Shown here in pieces: positions 9,310-22,824 of a stretch of DNA of 64,000 nt. Numbering within the stretch: position 1 is the first letter of the stretch; every line of letters begins with the position of its first letter. The stretch lies in the NCBI GenBank assembly GCA_037013495.1, contig CM072801.1:111607816-111671815 (forward strand). Reading direction: 5' to 3'. Below the pieces are notes generated by a model. The model did no database searches. It was not told the DNA's origin and saw only the letters and a list, made by a program, of their open reading frames with translations. Both the position numbers and the translations under genes were made by a program. This stretch comes from Hippophae tibetana (taxonomy: Eukaryota; Streptophyta; Magnoliopsida; Rosales; Elaeagnaceae).

Positions 9310-9361
9310 TGCTGATGTCATTAATGACATCAGCATGACGTCACGGGGGCGGCTGCACGTG
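9310..9361 (-). promoter_or_regulatory. Cluster of palindromic bZIP/bHLH-type sites in U3
   Basis: A perfect 26-bp palindrome (9310-9335, half-site TGCTGATGTCATT) is followed directly by TGACGTCA (9336-9343) and then CACGTG (9356-9361). TGACGTCA and CACGTG are the classic plant bZIP (as-1/C-box) and G-box cores. The cluster lies about 75-135 bp upstream of the TATA box on the element strand. Binding itself is inferred. Confidence 0.6.
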
Positions 9362-9490
9362 AAAAATGGGGCGAAAACGCGTTGGGCGCGCGGAGGGGCT
9401 GCTCCTGGGCGCTGCGCGTAGCTCGGCGCGCGTGAACAGTGGCCGCGCGCTGGGGCGCGCGTGGCTGGGCTGCGGCGCGCGATTTCCGTC
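9344..9490. promoter_or_regulatory. GC-rich CpG-dense block in U3
   Basis: A strongly GC-rich stretch inside an AT-rich LTR. GCGCGC cores lie at 9386, 9426, 9445, 9455 and 9475. Two ACGCGT sequences (9296-9301 and 9377-9382), which match the plant CGCG box, flank or lie in it. It may be an upstream promoter element. Confidence 0.5.
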
Positions 9491-12400
9491 TTTTTGACAT
9501 TTTTGACCTTTTCGACCCATTTTGTCCAATTTTTCCATGTTTGTTGACCTTTTCCCACTTATTTATTAATATATTTGTGATGTATTGCTTCAAGTATTTC
9601 TCTTTTAGTCTTTAAATTGCGTTTTTAAGCCAAAATACCTGAAAAACAATAAGAATACCCGTGATTCCGAAAAAGACAAATTTATATAAATATATGATAA
9701 AACATATAAATATATATATATTTTTAATCAATTAATGTACATAAAATCATGGTTATTTTAGTCCTTTTTGAGCACTCATCAGATTTCATATCTTATTTTT
9801 CTTCAAAATATCGTTATCTTTTACTTTTCTTTGTTTTATGTGTTCCACCTTTCTTTCTTCTTGAGAAAAACAAGAGAGCTAATACAGTTCACAGTGTAAA
9901 AACAAAAAGAAGGTATTAATTATGGTTGGAACTTAAAACTGTTATAACTTTTAATTTGTGCATCGAAATGACTACTATAATATATCAAATCTGAAGCTCG
10001 TTCCGTTACCTTAAAACGCACCAGAGAAAAAGTATATTTCCCTACTTTTTTCAACCCAAATTTCATGGTTCATACTACATAATTATGTCTTATACTTTGG
10101 TCGCACCTTATTTCGTTGTAATCTGTTCTTGCCCGTTAGGATTTCAATTTGTTCATCTCAGCCATATTCTTAGTAATTCAATCTTTCTTATTCCTTTGAG
10201 TTCCTGTGTTCTTTGGTTGTCCGCAAAGGGAATTCGCATAGTTTGGGATCATAACCTTGGTTGTTGAAAATAGGGTATCTATCTTCACATATTTATTTTT
10301 TGTATTTTAAATTTAAAAAATTTTGTGCTTTGAAGGTTTTCTCCTCTCTTAAGTCACAAATTAAAAAAAGAGAAAGAAATTGTGTCCTTAAAGTCTTGTC
10401 TTTTATTTCAATTTTGTTGACATTGTTTTCCACTTTGGATTACATTTCTTATTTTTCTTCAAAATCTCATTATCTTTTACATTTTTTTGTTTTATGTGTT
10501 CCACCTTTCTTTGTTCTTGAGAAAAACAAGAGACCAAATAAATTTCACAGTGTAAAAACAAAAAGAAAGTATTAATTATGGTTGTAACTTAAAATTGTTA
10601 TAACTTTTAATTTGTGTATCGAAATGACTACTATAATATATCAAATCTGATGCTCGTACAGATTCCTAAAAATTCGACAGAGCAATAGTATATTTCCCCA
10701 CTTTTGTCAACCCAAATTTCATGGTTCATACTACATAATGATGTCTTAAACTTTGGTCGCACCTTATTTCATTGTAATGTGTTCTTGCCCTTTAGGATTT
10801 CAATTTGTTCATCTTAGCCATATTCTTAGTAATTCAATCTTTCTTGTTCCTTTGAGTTCCAGTGTTCTTAGGTTGTCCGCAAAAGGGATTCGCATCGTTT
10901 GGGATCATAACCTTGGTTGCTGAAAATAGTGTATCTATCTTCACATATATATTTTTTGAATTTTAGATTTAAAAAATTTTGTGCTTTGAAGGTTTTCTCC
11001 TCTCTAGAGTGACAAATTGAAAAGAGAGAAAGAAATTGTGTCCTTAAAGTATTGTCTTTTATTTCAATTTTGTTGACATTGTTTTCCACTTTGGATTTCA
11101 TATCTTATTTTTCTTCAAAATATCGTTATCTTTTACTTTCCTTTGTTTTATGTGTTCCACCTTTCTTTCTTCTTGAGAAAAACAAGAGAGCTAATACAGT
11201 TCACAGTGTAAAAACAAAAAGAAGGTATTAATTATGGTTGTAACTTAAAACTGTTATAACTTTTAATTTGTCCATCGAACTGACTATAAAATATATAAAA
11301 TCTGAAGCTCGTTCCGTTACTTTAAAACGCACCGGAGCAAAAGTATATTTCCCCACTTTTGTCAACCCAAATTTCATGGTTCATACTACATAATGATGTC
11401 TTAAACTTTGGTCGCACCTTATTTCGTTGTAATCTGTTCTTGCCCTTTAGGATTTCAATTTGTTCATCTTAGCCATATTCTTAGTAATTCAATCTTTCTT
11501 ATTCATTTGAGTTCCAGTGTTCTTTGGTTCTAAGCAAAGGGGATTCGCATCGTTTGGCATCATAACCTTGGTTGCTGAAAATAGCGTATCTATCTTCACA
11601 TATTTATTTTTTGAATTTTAGATTTAAAAAATTTTGTGCTTTGAAGGTTTTCTCCTCTCTTAAGTCACAAATTAAAAAAAGAGAAATAAATTGTGTCCTT
11701 AAAGTCTTGTCTTTTATTTCAATTTTGTTGACATTGTTTTCCACTTTGGATTACATTTCTTATTTTTCTTCAAAATCTCATTATCTTTTACATTTTTTTG
11801 TTTTATGTGTTCCACCTTTCTTTGTTCTTGAGAAAAACAAGAGACCAAATAAATTTCACAGTGTAAAAACAAAAAGAAAGTATTAATTATGGTTGTAACT
11901 TAAAATTGTTATAACTTTTAATTTGTGTATCGAAATGACTACTATAATATATCAAATCTGATGCTCGTACAGATTCCTAAAAATTCGACAGAGCAATAGT
12001 ATATTTCCCCACTTTTGTCAACCCAAATTTCATGGTTCATACTACATAATGATGTCTTAAACTTTGGTCGCACCTTATTTCATTGTAATGTGTTCTTGCC
12101 CTTTAGGATTTCAATTTGTTCATCTTAGCCATATTCTTAGTAATTCAATCTTTCTTGTTCCTTTGAGTTCCTGTGTTCTTAGGTTGTCCGCAAAAGAGAT
12201 TCGCATCGTTTGGGATAATAGCATTGGTTGCTGAAAATAGTGTATCTATCTTCACATATCAATTTTTTGATTTTTAGATTTGAAAAATTTTGTGCTTTGA
12301 AGGTTTTCTCCTCTCTTAAGTCACAAATTAAAAAAAGAGAAAGAAATTGTGTCCTTAAAGTCTTGTCTTTTATTTCAATTTTGTTGACATTGTTTTCCAC

Positions 12401-15400
12401 TTTGGATTTCATTACTTATTTTTCTTTAAAATCTCATTATCTTTTACACTTCTTTGTTTTATGTGTTCCACCTTTCTTTGTTCTTGAGAAAAACAAGAGA
12501 GCTAATACAGATCACAGTGTAAAAACAAAAAGAAGGTATTAATTGGGGTTGTAACTTAAAACTGTTATAACTTTTAATTTGTGCCTCGAAATGAGTACTA
12601 TAACATATAAAATCTGAAGCTCGTACCGATACCTAAAATCGCACAGTATCAAAAGTATATTTCCCCACTTTTGTCAACCCAAATTTCATGGTTCATACTA
12701 CATAATGATGTCTTAAACTTTGGTCGCACCTTATTTCATAGTAATGTGTTCTTGCCCTTTAGGATTTCAATTTGATCATCTTAGCCATATTCTTAGTAAT
12801 TCAATCTTTCTTATTCCTTTGAGTTCCAGTGTTCTTAGGTTGTCCGCAAAAGGGATTCGCATCGTTTGGGATCATAACCTTGGTTGCTGAAAATAGTGTA
12901 TCTATCTTCACATATCTATTTTTTGAATTTTAGATTTAAAAAATTTTGTGCTTTGAAGGTTTTCTCCTCTCTTAAGTCACAAATTAAAAAGAGAGAAAGA
13001 AATTGTGTCCTTAAAGTATTGTCTTTTATTTCAATTTTGTTGACATTGTTTTCCACTTTGGAATTCATATCTTATTTTTCTTCAAAATATCATTATCTTT
13101 TACTTTTCTTTGTTTTATGTGTTCCACCTTTCTTTCTTCTTGAGAAAAACAAGAGAGCTAATACAGTTCACTTTGTAAAAACAAAAAGAAGGTATTAATT
13201 ATGGTTGAAACTTAAAACTGTTATAACTTTTAATTTTGCATCGAACTGACTATAAAATATATCAAATCTGAAGCTCGTTCCGTTACTTTAAAACACACCG
13301 GAGCAAAAGTATATTTCCCCACTTTTGTCAACCCAAATTTCCTAGGTTCATACTACATAATGATGTCTTAAACTTTGGTCGCACCTTATTTCGTTGTAAT
13401 CTGTTCTTGCCCTTTAGGATTTCAATTTGTTCATCTTAGCCATATTCTTAGTAATTCAATCTTTCTTATTCATTGGGTTCCAGTGTTCTTCGGTTCTCCG
13501 CAAAGGGGATTTGCATCGTTTGGGATCATAACCTTGGTTGCCGAAAATAGTGTATCTATCTTCATATATTTATTTTTTGAATTTTAGATTTAAAAAATTT
13601 TGTGCTTTCAAGGTTTTCGCCTCACTTAAGTCACAAATTAAAAAAAGAGAAATAAATTGTGTCCTTAAAGTCTTGTCTGTTATTTAAATTGTTTTGACAT
13701 TGTTTTCCACTTTGGAATTCATATCTTATTTTTCTTTAAAATCTCGTTATCTATTACTTTTCTTTGTTTTATGTTTTCCACCTTTCTTTCTTCTTGAGAA
13801 AAACAAGAGAGCTAATACAGGTCATAGTGTAAAAACAAAATGAAAGTATTAATTGGGGTTCTAACTTAAAAACTGTTATAACTTTTAATTTGTGCATCAA
13901 AATGAGTATTATAACATATCAAATCTGAAGCTCGTTTGATACCTAAAAATGCAACGTAGTAATAGTAAATTTCCCCACTTTTGTCAACCCAAATTTTATG
14001 GTTGATACTACATAATGATGTCTTAAACTTTAGTCGCACCTTATTTCGTTGTAATCTCTTCTTGCCCTTTAGGATTTCAATTTTTTCATCTTAGCCATAT
14101 TCTTAGTAATTCAATCTTTCTTGTTCCTTTGAGTTCCTGTGTTCTTAGGTTGTCCGCAAAAGAGATTCGGATCGTTTGGGATAATAGCATTGGTTGCTGA
14201 AAATAGTGTATCTATCTTCACATATCAATTTTTTGATTTTTAGATTTGAAAAATTTTGTGCTTTGAAGGTTTTCTCCTCTCTTAAGTCACAAATTAAAAA
14301 AAGAGAAAGAAATTGTGTCCTTAAAGTATTGTCTTTTATTTCAATTTTCTTGACATTGTTTTCCACTTTGGATTTCATATCTTATTTTTCTTCAAAATAT
14401 CGTTATCTTTTACTTTTCTTTGTTTTATGTGTTCCACCTTTCTTTCTTCTTGAGAAAAACAAGAGAGCTAATACAGTTCACATTGTAAAAACAAAAAGAA
14501 GGTATTAATTATGGTTGTAACTTAAAACTGTTATAACTTTTAATTTGTTCATCGAAATGACTACTATATTATATCAAATCTGAAGCTCGTTCCGTTACCT
14601 TAAAACGCACCAGAGCAAAAGTATATTTCCCCACTTTTGTCAACCCAAATTTCATGGTTCATAATACATAATGATGTCTTAAACTTTGGTCGCACCTTAT
14701 TTCGTTGTAATGTGTTCTTGCCCTTTAGGATTTCAATTTGTTCATCTTAGCCATATTCATAGTAATTGAATCTTTCTTGTTCCTTTGAGTTCCTGTGTTC
14801 TTAGGTTGTCCGCAAAAGAGATTCGGATCGTTTGGGATAATAGCATTGGTTGCTGAAAATAGTGTATCTATCTTCACATATCAATTTTTTGATTTTTAGA
14901 TTTGAAAAATTTTGTGCTTTGAAGGTTTTCTCCTCTCTTAAGTCACAAATTAAAAAAAGAGAAAGAAATTGTGTCCTTAAAGTATTGTCTTTTATTTCAA
15001 TTTTCTTGACATTGTTTTCCACTTTGGATTTCATATCTTATTTTTCTTCAAAATATCGTTATCTTTTACTTTTCTTTGTTTTATGTGTTCCACCTTTCTT
15101 TCTTCTTGAGAAAAACAAGAGAGCTAATACAGTTCACATTGTAAAAACAAAAAGAAGGTATTAATTATGGTTGTAACTTAAAACTGTTATAACTTTTAAT
15201 TTTGCATCGAACTGACTATAAAATATATCAAATCTGAAGCTCGTTCCGTTACTTTAAAACGCACCGGAGCAAAAGTATATTTCCCCACTTTTGTCAACCC
15301 AAATTTCCTGGTTCATACTATATAATGATGTCTTAAACTTCGGTCGCACCTTATTTCGTTGTAATCTGTTCTTGCCCTTTAGGATTTCAATTTGTTCATC

Positions 15401-18400
15401 TTAGCCATATTCTTAGTAATTCAATATTTCTTATTCATTGGGTTCCAGTGTTCTTCGGTTCTCCGCAAAGGGGATTTGCATCGTTTGGGATCATAACCTT
15501 GGTTGCTGAAAATAGTGTATCTATCTTCATATATTTATTTTTTGAATTTTAGATTTAACAAATTTTGTGCTTTGAAGGTTTTCGCCTCACTTAAGTCACA
15601 AATTAAAAAAAGAGAAATAAATTGTGTCCTTAAAGTCTTGTCTGTTATTTAAATTGTTTTGACATTGTTTTCCACTTTGGATTTCATATCTTATCTTTCT
15701 TCAAAATATCGTTATCTTTTACTTTTCTTTGTTTTATGTGTTCCACCTTTCTTTCTTCTTGAGAAAAACAAGAGAGCTAATACAGTTCATAGTGTAAAAA
15801 CAAAATGAAGGTATTAATTGGGGTTCTAACTTAAAACTGTTATAACTTTTAATTTGTGCATCAAAATGAGTATTATAACATATCAAATCTGAAGCTCGTT
15901 CCGTTACTTTAAAACGCACCGGAGCAAAAGTATATTTCCCCACTTTTGTCAACCCAAATTTCATGGTTCATACTACATAATGATGTCTTAAACTTTGGTC
16001 GCACCTTATTTTGTTGTAATCTGTTCTTGCCCTTTAGGATTTCAATTTGTTCATCTTAGCCATATTCTTAGTAATTCAATCTATCTTATTCATTGGGTTC
16101 CAGTGTTCTTCGGTTCTACGCAAAGGGGATTTGCATCGTTTGGGATCATAACCTTGGTTGCTGAAAATAGTGTATCTATCTTCATATATTTATTTTTTGA
16201 ATTTTAGATTTAAAAAATTTTGTGCTTTGAAGGTTTTCGCCTCACTTAAGTCACAAATTAAAAAAAGAGAAATAAATTGTGTCCTTAAAGTCTTGTCTGT
16301 TATTTAAATTGTTTTGACATTGTTTTCCACTTTGGAATTCATATCTTATTTTTCTTTAAAATCTCGTTATCTTTTACTTTTCTTTGTTTTATGTTTTCCA
16401 CCTTTCTTTCTTCTTGAGAAAAACAAGAGAGCTAATACAGTTCATAGTGTAAAAACAAAATGAAGGTATTAATTGGGGTTCTAACTTAAAACTGTTATAA
16501 CTTTTAATTTGTGCATCGAAATGAGTATTATAACATATCAAATCTGAAGCTCGTTTCGATACCTAAAAATGCAACGTAGCAATAGTAAATTTCCCCACTT
16601 TTGTCAACCCAAATTTTATGGTTGATACTACATAATGATGTCTTAAACTTTAGTCGCACCTTATTTCGTTGTAATCTCTTCTTGCCCTTTAGGATTTCAA
16701 TTTGTTCATCTTAGCCATATTCTTAGTAATTCAATCTTTCTTGTTCCTTTGAGTTCCTGTGTTCTTAGGTTGTCCGCAAAAGAGATTCGCATCGTTTGGG
16801 ATAATAGCATTGGTTGCTGAAAATAGTGTATCTATCTTCACATATCAATTTTTTGATTTTTAGATTTGAAAAATTTTGTGCTTTGAAGGTTTTCTCCTCT
16901 CTTATGTCACAAATTAAAAAAAGAGAAAGAAATTGTGTCCTTAAAGTTTTGCCTTTTATTTCAATTTTGTTGACATTGTTTTCCACTTTGGATTTCATTT
17001 CTTATTTTTCTTTAAAATCTCATTATCTTTTACATTTCTTTGTTTTATGTGTTCCACCTTTCTTTGTTCTTGAGAAAAACAAGAGAGTTAATACAGATCA
17101 CAGTGTAAAAACAAAAAGAAGGTATTAATTGGGGTTGTAACTTAAAACTGTTATAACTTTTAATTTGTGCCTCGAAATGAGTACTATAACATATAAAATC
17201 TGAAGCTCGTACCGATAACTAAAATCGCACAGTATCAAAAGTATATTTCCCCACTTTTGTCAACCCAAATTTCATGGTTCATACTACATAATGATGTCTT
17301 AAACTTTGGTCGCACCTTATTTCATAGTAATGTGTTCTTGCCCTTTAGGATTTCAATTTGTTCATCTTAGCCATATTCTTAGTAATTCAATCTTTCTTAT
17401 TCGTTTGAGTTCCAGTGTTCTTAGGTTGTCCGCAAAAGGGATTCGCATCGTTTGGGATCATAACCTTGGTTGCTGAAAATAGTGTATCTATCTTCACATA
17501 TCTATTTTTTGAATTTTAGATTTAAAAAATTTTGTGCTTTGAAGGTTTTCTCCTCTCTTAAGTCACAAATTAAAAAGAGAGAAAGAAATTGTGTCCTTAA
17601 AGTATTGTCTTTTATTTCAATTTTGTTGACATTGTTTTCCACTTTGGATTTCATATCTTATTTTTCTTCAAAATATCGTTATCTTTTACTTTTCTTTGTT
17701 TTATGTGTTCCACCTTTCTTTCTTCTTGTGAAAAACAAGAGAGCTAATACAGTTCACAGTGTAAAAACAAAAAGAAGGTATTAATTATGGTTGTAACTTA
17801 AAACTGTTATAACTTTTAATTTTGCATCGAAATGACTATAAAATATATCAAATCTGAAGCTCATTCCGTTACTTTAAAACGCACCGGAGCAAAAGTATAT
17901 TTCCCCACTTTTGTCAACCCAAATTTCATGGTTCATACTACATAATGATGTCTTAAACTTTGGTCGCACCTTATTTTGTTGTAATCTGTTCTTGCCCTTT
18001 AGGATTTCAATTTGTTCATCTTAGCCATATTCTTAGTAATTCAATCTATCTTATTCATTGGGTTCCAGTGTTCTTCGGTTCTCCGCAAAGGGGATTTGCA
18101 TCGTTTGGGATCATAACCTTGGTTGCTGAAAATAGTGTATCTATCTTCATATATTTATTTTTTGAATTTTAGATTTAAAAAATTTTGTGCTTTGAAGGTT
18201 TTCGCCTCACTTAAGTCACAAATTAAAAAAAGAGAAATAAATTGTGTCCTTAAAGTCTTGTCTGTTATTTAAATTGTTTTGACATTGTTATCCACTTTGG
18301 AATTCATATCTTATTTTTCTTTAAAATCTCGTTATCTTTTACTTTTCTTTGTTTTATATTTTCCACCTTTCTTTCTTCTTGAGAAAAACAAGAGAGCTAA

Positions 18401-18894
18401 TACAGTTCATAGTGTAAAAACAAAATGAAGGTATTAATTGGGGTTCTAACTTAAAATTGTTATAACTTTTAATTTGTGCATCGAAATGAGTATTATAACA
18501 TATCAAATCTGAAGCTCGTTTTGATACCTAAAAATGCAACGTAGCAATAGTAAATTTCCCCACTTTTGTCAACCCAAATTTTATGGTTGATACTACATAA
18601 TGATGTCTTAAACTTTAGTCGCACCTTATTTCGTTGTAATCTCTTCTTGCCCTTTAGGATTTCAATTTGTTCATCTTAGCCATATTCTTAGTAATTCAAT
18701 CTTTCTTGTTCCTTTGAGTTCCTGTGTTCTTAGGTTCTCCGCAAAAGAGATGCGAATCGTTTGGGATAATAGAATTGGTTGCTGAAAATAGTGTATCTAT
18801 CTTCACATATCTATTTTTTGAATTTTAGATTTGAAAATTTTTGTGCTTTGAAGGTTTTCTCCTCTCTTAAGTCACAAATTAAAAAAAAGAAAAA

Positions 18895-21800
18895 GAAATT
18901 GTGTCCTTAAAGTCTTGTCTTTTATTTCAATTTTGTTGACATTGTTTTCCACTTTGGATTTCATTTCTTATTTTTCTTTAAAATCTCATTATCTTTTACA
19001 TTTCTTTGTTTTATGTGTTCCACCTTTCTTTGTTCTTGAGAAAAACAAGAGAGCTAATACAGATCACAGTGTAAAAACAAAAAGAAGGTATTAATTGGGG
19101 TTGTAACTTAAAACTGTTATAACTTTTAATTTGTGCCTCGAAATGAGTACTATAACATATAAAATCTGAAGCTCGTACCGATACCTAAAACGCGACAGAG
19201 CAATAGTATATTTCCCCACATTTGTCAACCCAAATTTCATGATTTATACTACATAATGATGTCTTAAACTTTGGTCGCACCTTATTTCGTTGTAATGTGT
19301 TCTTGCCCTTTAGGATTTCAATTTGTTCATCTTAGCCATATTCATAGTAATTGAATCTTTCTTGTTCCTTTGAGTTCCTGTGTTCTTAGGTTGTCCGCAA
19401 AAGAGATTCGCATTGTTTGGGATAATAGCATTGGTTGCTGAAAATAGTGTATCTATCTTCATATATCAATTTTTTGAATTTTAGATTTGAAAAATTTTGT
19501 GCTTTGAAGGTTTTCTCCTCTCTTAAGTCACAAATTAAAAAAAGGGAAAGAAATTGTGTCCTTAAAGTCTTGTCTTTTATTTCAATTTTGTTGACATTGT
19601 TTTCCACTTTGGATTTCATTTCTTATTTTTCTTTAAAATCTCATTATCTTTTACATTTCTTTGTTTTATGTGTTCCACCTTTCTTTGTTCTTGAGAAAAA
19701 CAAGAGAGCTAATACAGATCACAGTGTAAAAAAAAAGAAGGTATTAATTGGGGTTGTAACTTAAAACTGTTATAACTTTTAATTTGTGCCTCGAAATGAG
19801 TACTATAACATATAAAATCTGAAGCTCGTACCGATACCTAAAATCGCACAGTATCAAAAGTATATTTCCCCACTTTTGTCAACCCAAATTTCATGGTTCA
19901 TACTACATAATGATGTCTTAAACTTTGGTCGCACCTTATTTCATTGTAATGTGTTCTTGCCCTTTATGATTTCAATTTTTTCATCTTAGCCATATACTTA
20001 TTAATTCAATCTTTCTTATTCCTTTGAGTTCCAGTGTTCTTAGGTTGTCCGCAAAAGGGATTCGCATCGTTTGTGATCATAACCTTAATTGCTGAAAATA
20101 GTGTATCTATGTTCACATATCTATTTTTTGAATTTTAGATTTAAAAAATTTTGTGCTTTGAAGTGTTTATCCTCTCTTAAGTCACAAATTAAAAAGAGAG
20201 AAAGAAATTGTGTCCTTAAAGTATTGTCTTTTATTTCAATTTTGTTGACATTGTTTTCCACTTTGGATTTCATATCTTATTTTTCTTCAAAATATCGTTA
20301 TCTTTTACTTTTCTTTGTTTTATGTGTTCCACCTTTCTTTCTTCTTGAGAAAAACAAGAGAGCTAATACAGATCACAGTGTAAAAACAAAAAGAAGGTAT
20401 TAATTATGGTTGTAACTTAAAACTGTTATAACTTTTAATTTGTTCATCGAAATGACTACTATAATATATCAAATCTGAAGCTCGTTCCGTTACCTTAAAA
20501 CGCACCAGAGCAAAAGTATATTTCCCCACTTTTGTCAACCCAAATTTCATGGTTCATAATACATAATGATGTCTTAAACTTTGGTCGCACCTTATTTCGT
20601 TGTAATGTGTTCTTGCCCTTTAGGATTTCAATTTGTTCATCTTAGCCATATTCATAGTAATTGAATCTTTCTTGTTCCTTTGAGTTCCTGTGTTCTTAGG
20701 TTGTCCGCAAAAGAGATTCGCATTGTTTGGGATAATAGCTTTGGTTGCTGAAAATAGTGTATCTATCTTCATATATCAATTTTTTGAATTTTAGATTTGA
20801 AAAATTTTGTGCTTTGAAGGTTTTCTCCTCTCTTAAGTCACAAATTAAAAAAAGAGAAAGAAATTGTGTCCTTAAAGTCTTGTCTTTTATTTCAATTTTG
20901 TTGACATTGTTTTCCACTTTGGATTTCATTTCTTATTTTTCTTTAAAATCTCATTATCTTTTACATTTCTTTGTTTTATGTGTTCCACCTTTCTTTGTTC
21001 TTGAGAAAAACAAGAGAGCTAATACAGATCACAGTGTAAAAACAAAAAGAAGGTATTAATTGGGGTTGTAACTTAAAACTGTTATAACTTTTAATTTGTG
21101 CCTCGAAATGAGTACTATAACATATAAAATCTGAAGCTCGTACCGATACCTAAAACGCGACAGAGCAATAGTATATTTCCCCACATTTGTCAACCCAAAT
21201 TTCATGATTTATACTACATAATGATGTCTTAAACTTTGGTCGCACCTTATTTCGTTGTAATGTGTTCTTGCCCTTTAGGATTTCAATTTGTTCATCTTAG
21301 CCATATTCATAGTAATTGAATCTTTCTTGTTCCTTTGAGTTCCTGTGTTCTTAGGTTGTCCGCAAAAGAGATTCGCATTGTTTGGGATAATAACATTGGT
21401 TGCTGAAAATAGTGTATCTATCTTCATATATCAATTTTTTGAATTTTAGATTTGAAAAATTTTGTGCTTTGAAGGTTTTCTCCTCTCTTAAGTCACAAAT
21501 TAAAAAAAGGGAAAGAAATTGTGTCCTTAAAGTCTTGTCTTTTATTTCAATTTTGTTGACATTGTTTTCCACTTTGGATTTCATTTCTTATTTTTCTTTA
21601 AAATCTCATTATCTTTTACATTTCTTTGTTTTATGTGTTCCACCTTTCTTTGTTCTTGAGAAAAACAAGAGAGCTAATACAGATCACAGTGTAAAAAAAA
21701 AGAAGGTATTAATTGGGGTTGTAACTTAAAACTGTTATAACTTTTAATTTGTGCCTCGAAATGAGTACTATAACATATAAAATCTGAAGCTCGTACCGAT

Positions 21801-22824
21801 ACCTAAAATCGCACAGTATCAAAAGTATATTTCCCCACTTTTGTCAACCCAAATTTCATGGTTCATACTACATAATGATGTCTTCAACTTTGGTCGCACC
21901 TAATTTCATTGTAATGTGTTCTTGCCCTTTATGATTTCAATTTTTTCATCTTAGCCATATACTTATTAATTCAATCTTTCTTATTCCTTTGAGTTCCAGT
22001 GTTCTTAGGTTGTCCGAAAAAGGGATTCGCATCGTTTGTGATCATAACCTTAATTGCTGAAAATAGTGTATCTATCTTCACATATCTATTTTTTGAATTT
22101 TAGATTTAAAAAATTTTGTGCTTTGAAGGTTTTCTCCTCTCTTAAGTCACAAATTAAAAAGAGAGAAAGAAATTGTGTCCTTAAAGTATTGTCTTTTATT
22201 TCAATTTTGTTGACATTGTTTTCCACTTTGGATTTCATATCTTATTTTTCTTCAAAATATCGTTATCTTTTACTTTTCTTTGTTTTATGTGTTCCACCTT
22301 TCTTTCTTCTTGAGAAAAACAAGAGAGCTAATACAGATCACAGTGTAAAAACAAAAAGAAGGTATTAATTATGGTTGTAACTTAAAACTGTTATAACTTT
22401 TAATTTGTTCATCGAAATGACTACTATAATATATCAAATCTGAAGCTCGTTCCGTTACCTTAAAACGCACCAGAGCAAAAGTATATTTCCCCACTTTTGT
22501 CAACCCAAATTTCATGGTTCATAATACATAATGATGTCTTAAACTTTGGTCGCACCTTATTTCGTTGTAATGTGTTCTTGCCCTTTAGGATTTCAATTTG
22601 TTCATCTTAGCCATATTCATAGTAATTGAATCTTTCTTGTTCCTTTGAGTTCCTGTGTTCTTAGGTTGTCCGCAAAAGAGATTCGCATTGTTTGGGATAA
22701 TAGCTTTGGTTGCTGAAAATAGTGTATCTATCTTCATATATCAATTTTTTGAATTTTAGATTTGAAAAATTTTGTGCTTTGAAGGTTTTCTCCTCTCTTA
22801 AGTCACAAATTAAAAAAAGAGAAA
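18895..22824 (+). repeat. Three-monomer higher-order repeat, two copies (period 1965 bp)
   Basis: Markers such as CGCGACAGAGCAATAG with CCACATTTGTC recur at 19191 and 21156, exactly 1965 bp apart. A shortened A-run before AGAAGG recurs in the next monomers. The copies differ at several positions, for example AAGTGTTTATCC near 20161 against AAGGTTTTCTCC near 22126. This makes it older than the 4590-bp duplication. Edges are approximate. Confidence 0.75.

Larger units (their letters stand above)
1..9781 (-). mobile_element. Athila-type Ty3/gypsy LTR retrotransposon, 5' portion
   Basis: The element reads on the minus strand and enters the window at its 5' LTR (9781). It runs through PBS, leader, an extra gag-like ORF, spacer and gag-pol, and leaves at position 1 near the end of integrase. 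The order PR-RT-RNaseH-INT defines Ty3/gypsy. The DLGAS protease motif, the integrase string VEVSNRQIK and the tRNA-Asp PBS point to the Athila/Tat group, and I favour Athila from the wording of the pol domains. The 3' LTR, polypurine tract and any env-like ORF would lie to the left of the window. An amber codon in gag and an altered RT active site suggest this copy is not autonomous, although the reading frame is otherwise well preserved. Confidence 0.93.
7821..9781 (-). repeat. 5' LTR, 1961 bp
   Basis: On the element strand the LTR begins TGATGAGTGCTC at 9781 and ends CGCTCATCA at 7821, so its ends form a short inverted repeat TGATGAG/CTCATCA with the canonical TG...CA. The outer end meets satellite sequence at 9782, and the inner end is 6 nt from the PBS. 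A TATA box and upstream motifs place U3 at about 9781-9200, with R/U5 below. The 136-codon minus ORF inside U3 (9558-9148) has no recognisable domain. The 3' LTR is not in the window, so the boundary rests on end structure and not on a second copy. Confidence 0.88.

Noticed and set aside
9148-9593. Arg/Ala-rich minus-strand ORFs of 65-136 codons in the LTR
   Set aside because: Their composition reflects the GC-rich U3 block; they overlap in several frames and span the predicted TATA box and start site.
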